From Gemmata sp051859125 (GTDB lineage Bacteria > Planctomycetota > Planctomycetia > Gemmatales > Gemmataceae), in NCBI RefSeq assembly GCF_051859125.1, contig NZ_JBHYGG010000212.1, positions 1 through 64,000 on the forward strand: DNA of 64,000 nt, given 5' to 3'. Under the pieces are notes generated by a model. It was given only the letters and a program-made list of their open reading frames with translations. It was not told the origin of the DNA and searched no databases. Shown piece by piece: positions 61,031 through 64,000 of this stretch. The position numbers and the translations under genes are program-made. How positions within the stretch are numbered: the first letter of the stretch is position 1; every line of letters begins with the position of its first letter.

Positions 61031-62878
61031 GTGCCGTCCGACCCGGTGGAGCTGACCAAGCAGATCAAGGCCGCCAGCGACATCGTCGCTGTCGTCGGCT
61101 CGTACCTCGCCGTCCGCCCCGCCGGCAACGTCTTCAAGGCCCTGTGCCCCTTCCACAACGACTCCCGCCCGTCGCTCGACATCGACCCCAAGCGGCAGCG
61201 GTACAAGTGCTGGGCCTGCGGCGCGCACGGCGACTCGTTCAACTTCGTCATGCACATGGAGAAGGTCGGGTTCACCGAGGCCCGGGCCATACTCGCGCAG
61301 CGGGCCGGAATCAAGCTCGACGAGCAGCAGTCGCCCCAGGACCACCACCGCTCGCACCTCCGCGAGGTGATGCGGTGGGCGCAGGCGCTGTACCAGGACG
61401 CGCTGCTCGAACAGCCCGAGGGCGAGCCCGCCCGCAAGTACCTCGGCGGCCGCAAGCTGTCCGGCAAGACGGTCCGCGACTTCGGCCTGGGCTACGCCTC
61501 CCTGACCGGCGACTGGCTCGTCAAGCACGCGGCCGCGGACCGGGTGCCCAACGAGTTGCTCGTCGAGGTCGGGCTGATCGCCGCCCGCGACCAGAGCCGC
61601 GGGTTCTACGACCGGTTCCGCGACCGGGTCATGTTCCCGATCCACGACGTCCGCTCGCAGGCGATCGCGTTCGGCGGGCGGATCATGCCCGACAGCCCGT
61701 ACGCGACCCGCGCCCCGAAGTACTACAACTCGGCCGAGACCCCGCTGTTCTCGAAGAGCGACGTGCTCTACGGCCTCGACCTGGCCCGCCACGCCGGCGC
61801 GGCCGCCGGGTTCCTCGCGGTCGTCGAGGGGTACACCGACGTGATGATGGCCCACCAGTGCGGCGTCCCACAGGTGGTCGCCACGATGGGCACCGCGTTA
61901 AATGCCCGACACGTTTCTCAACTGCGGCGCTATGTCCCGAAGGTGGTGCTTGTATACGATGCGGATGCGGGCGGGTACACGGGCGTCGACCGGGCGCTCG
62001 AGATCTTCGTCTCGCAGGACGTCGAACTCGCGGTCGCCACGCTCCCCGACGGGCTCGACCCGTGCGACCTCCTCGTCACCCCCGGCGGCGTCGAGGTGTT
62101 CAAGAAGACACTGGCCTCGGCGGTCGATGCGCTCGACTTTAAACTGAACCGGCTCTTGGAGAAGGACGGGGCGGGCTCGGTCGATGGCACCCGCCGCGTC
62201 GTCGACGAGGTGCTCGGGGTGATGGCGGCCGCGCCGGCCATGCCCAGCCAGGCCGCCCAGGTGAAGCAGGAACTGATCGTGACCCGGCTGGCGCACCGGC
62301 TCGGGCTGCGGCAGGAAACGGTCTGGGCGCGGCTCGGCGAGTTGCGCCGGGAGCACGAGCAGAGGCAGAAGTTGGAGGCCCAGAAGGCCGGGCCCGCGGC
62401 GGCCCAGCCGCCCCAGACTCGCAGGGGCGGCTCTCAGGGCGGCGCGGCCCCGAAGTCGGACCCGCACTACTTCATGGCCGCGACGCTGGTCCGCCTGCTG
62501 ATCGCCGAGCCCGGCCTGGTCGCGGTCGCGGCGGATGCCGGGGTGACGCCCGACGAGGTGGCGCACACCGGCATCCGCCGCATCCTGGCCGAGATGTTCG
62601 ACGCCTGGAGGGCCGGGCAGGTGCCGGACCTCGACGTGCTCCGCGAGCGGCTCGCCGACCGCCCGGACCTGTTCGAGTCGCTCGTCACGCAGGCGGAGGT
62701 CGGGCGGCAGTTGGAGGAGCGAGAGAAGAAGCTCCAGGGCGTGATCGCCGACTTCAAGCGGATCAGGGCCGAGGTCGCCAGCAAGGCGATCAAGGCCGAG
62801 TTGCAGGGGGCACGGTCCGAGGAGCAGGAGATCGAACTGCTCCGCCGGCTCCAGCAGGCGCACAAGACCGCGGGGTGA
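61031..62878 (+). CDS. dnaG: DNA primase
   Basis: 615 aa, started by GTG at 61031 with AGGTG upstream. Makes RNA primers at the replication fork. The CHC2 zinc finger has Cys39, His42, Cys60, Cys63 (ALCPFHNDSRPSLDIDPKRQ, YKCWACG). The Toprim domain shows VEGYTDVMMAHQCGVPQVVA and VLVYDADAGGYTGVDRALEI with the acidic metal residues. The C-terminal part (from about 430) is helical and would bind helicase. It is followed by rpoD, the usual macromolecular-synthesis order; rpsU is not seen at the front. Confidence 0.97.
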   Translation: MPSDPVELTKQIKAASDIVAVVGSYLAVRPAGNVFKALCPFHNDSRPSLDIDPKRQRYKCWACGAHGDSFNFVMHMEKVGFTEARAILAQRAGIKLDEQQSPQDHHRSHLREVMRWAQALYQDALLEQPEGEPARKYLGGRKLSGKTVRDFGLGYASLTGDWLVKHAAADRVPNELLVEVGLIAARDQSRGFYDRFRDRVMFPIHDVRSQAIAFGGRIMPDSPYATRAPKYYNSAETPLFSKSDVLYGLDLARHAGAAAGFLAVVEGYTDVMMAHQCGVPQVVATMGTALNARHVSQLRRYVPKVVLVYDADAGGYTGVDRALEIFVSQDVELAVATLPDGLDPCDLLVTPGGVEVFKKTLASAVDALDFKLNRLLEKDGAGSVDGTRRVVDEVLGVMAAAPAMPSQAAQVKQELIVTRLAHRLGLRQETVWARLGELRREHEQRQKLEAQKAGPAAAQPPQTRRGGSQGGAAPKSDPHYFMAATLVRLLIAEPGLVAVAADAGVTPDEVAHTGIRRILAEMFDAWRAGQVPDLDVLRERLADRPDLFESLVTQAEVGRQLEEREKKLQGVIADFKRIRAEVASKAIKAELQGARSEEQEIELLRRLQQAHKTAG

Positions 62879-62990
62879 CCGGCGACCGGCACCGCGAACT
62901 GACTCAACGGGTTTCGCACCACCGAGCTTTTGATCCACCGCCGGGCGCACGACGTGCCCGACCGGCTGGCTGGCCCCGCGGGAGGGTGAG

Positions 62991-64000
62991 ATGGACTGGA
63001 AGAACGACGAGGTTCTTAAGGCCCTGCTTGAGAAGGGCAAACAGGCCGGCTCCCTCACCTTCGAGGAGGTCAACGCCGCCCTCCCGGAGCTCTCCGAGCC
63101 GGACCGGCTCGCCGAGATCCAGGAGCACATCGAGACCCTCGGCATCCAGCTCCTGGACGCCGAGGACGACGCCGACGGCGAGGACGCGGCCGTCAGCCTG
63201 GCCGACGAGATCCTCGCCGACGCCGCCGAGCTGCCGGCGTTCGAGGACTCCGACGGCGACGGCCGGCACATCGACGACCCGGTCCGCATGTACCTCACCC
63301 AGATGGGCGAGATCCCCCTGCTCGACCGCCGGCAGGAGGTGTCGCTCGCCATGAAGATCGAGCTGACCCGCCGCCGGTTCCGCCGCAAGGTGCTGGAGTG
63401 CGACTACGCCCTCCGCCAGGTCACCGAGACCCTCAAGCGGGTCCACAGCGGCGACCTCCCGTTCGACCGCACCATCAAGGTCTCGCAGACCGAGAACCTC
63501 GAGAAGGACAAGATCCTCGCCCGGATGCCGCACAACCTGCGGACCCTCGAGCCCCTCATGGAGTCCAACGTCGAGGACTTCCAGCGGCTCCTCGACGACC
63601 GCACCCCGGTCAAGGAGCGTGACGATCTCCGCGAGCGGCTCCGGCTCCGCCGCCGCAAGACCGTCACGCTGGTCGAGGAGCTCTCGATCCGCACGCAGAA
63701 GGTCCAGCCGCTGATGAAGAAGCTGGAGCAGATCAGCCAGCGGATGGACGAACTCGAAGCCGAGGTCGAGACCCTCAAGGGGAACCGGGCCGCGAAGGAG
63801 GAGCGGGCCAACCTGGAAAAGGAACTCCAGGACCTGATGCTCATCACGCTGGAGGAGCCCGCCAGCCTCCGCAAGCGGGTCGGGATCATGAAGGGGCGGT
63901 TCGCCGAGTACGAGCAGGCCAAGCGCGAGCTCTCCGGCGGCAACCTGCGGCTCGTCGTCAGCATCGCCAAGAAGTACCGCAACCGCGGGCTCAACTTCCT
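62991..64000 (+). CDS. rpoD: primary sigma factor RpoD (5' part, cut by window end)
   Basis: ATG at 62991 is preceded by GGAGGGTGAG. Region 1.1-like MDWKNDEVLKALLEKGKQAG ... LTFEEVNAALPELSEPDRLA is followed by the acidic linker, region 1.2 DDPVRMYLTQMGEIPLLDRR-QEVSLAMKIE, a long coiled non-conserved region (LEQISQRMDELEAEVETLKG) and region 2.1 GNLRLVVSIAKKYRNRGLNF at the window end. The promoter-recognition helices (2.4, 4.2) lie outside. It follows dnaG by 112 bp on the same strand and probably shares its promoter. Confidence 0.95.
   Translation, partial: MDWKNDEVLKALLEKGKQAGSLTFEEVNAALPELSEPDRLAEIQEHIETLGIQLLDAEDDADGEDAAVSLADEILADAAELPAFEDSDGDGRHIDDPVRMYLTQMGEIPLLDRRQEVSLAMKIELTRRRFRRKVLECDYALRQVTETLKRVHSGDLPFDRTIKVSQTENLEKDKILARMPHNLRTLEPLMESNVEDFQRLLDDRTPVKERDDLRERLRLRRRKTVTLVEELSIRTQKVQPLMKKLEQISQRMDELEAEVETLKGNRAAKEERANLEKELQDLMLITLEEPASLRKRVGIMKGRFAEYEQAKRELSGGNLRLVVSIAKKYRNRGLNF

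Overview
The window is high-GC (roughly 70%) DNA from a planctomycete, most likely a member of the Gemmataceae. The lineage signature genes are a Tat-exported DUF1552 protein, a DUF1559 pseudopilin-like protein, a DUF1501/cytochrome c pair (both decayed), two giant surface proteins with the planctomycete LEALEDR / LEAREVP motif after a basic N-terminus, and an ECF sigma factor with a long non-sigma C-terminal extension. This is inferred from family content; no rRNA or tRNA gene was seen.

Layout. 0-6.3 kb: DUF1552 protein; a two-gene Y-family polymerase / SRAP-like operon of SOS type with a palindromic candidate operator shared with a divergent small gene; an RRM RNA-binding protein with its own promoter and a long leader; small hypothetical genes. 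6.3-12.6 kb: a 1626-residue secreted repeat protein and a few small genes. 12.9-28 kb: an accessory region full of mobile elements and decaying genes. It holds an intact IS630 element; an IS5-family transposase hemmed in by an ISAzo13-type element directly before its start and an IS701/IS4-like element directly after its stop; a second IS630 element with perfect 33-bp ends inserted in an IS701 transposase remnant; and pseudogenes of an XRE regulator, a WD40 protein, a molybdopterin oxidoreductase, a DUF1501 protein and a c-type cytochrome. 28-36.3 kb: FAD/NAD(P)-binding protein, Lmo0937-type membrane peptide, SelO, ITP/XTP pyrophosphatase, XerD-like recombinase, DUF167 protein. 36.3-36.9 kb: a short AT-rich island. 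36.9-50.4 kb: polysaccharide flippase, RecA, UppP, an ECF sigma factor fused to a cupredoxin-like domain and followed by a stand-alone cupredoxin-like protein, beta-helix protein, PyrF, XisI with a frameshifted XisH, EF-G. 50.4-64 kb: HTH/acidic/membrane protein, DUF1559 protein, pyruvate kinase, a large secreted putative glycosidase, then DnaG and the start of RpoD (cut by the window end) behind a near-consensus sigma-70 promoter with an operator-like palindrome.

How the genes work together. Core housekeeping modules (recA, fusA, dnaG-rpoD, pyk, pyrF, rdgB, xerD, uppP) are separated by large perfect palindromes of at least three families that behave like non-autonomous dispersed repeats or terminators. 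The most interesting leads are the polymerase / SRAP-like operon, the ECF sigma factor whose C-terminal domain is a cupredoxin-like fold that lost three of four copper ligands while the neighbouring secreted paralogue keeps all four, the layered insertion sequences with a leader-peptide/hairpin control of one transposase, and a 20-bp-periodic repeat array upstream of a small membrane protein.
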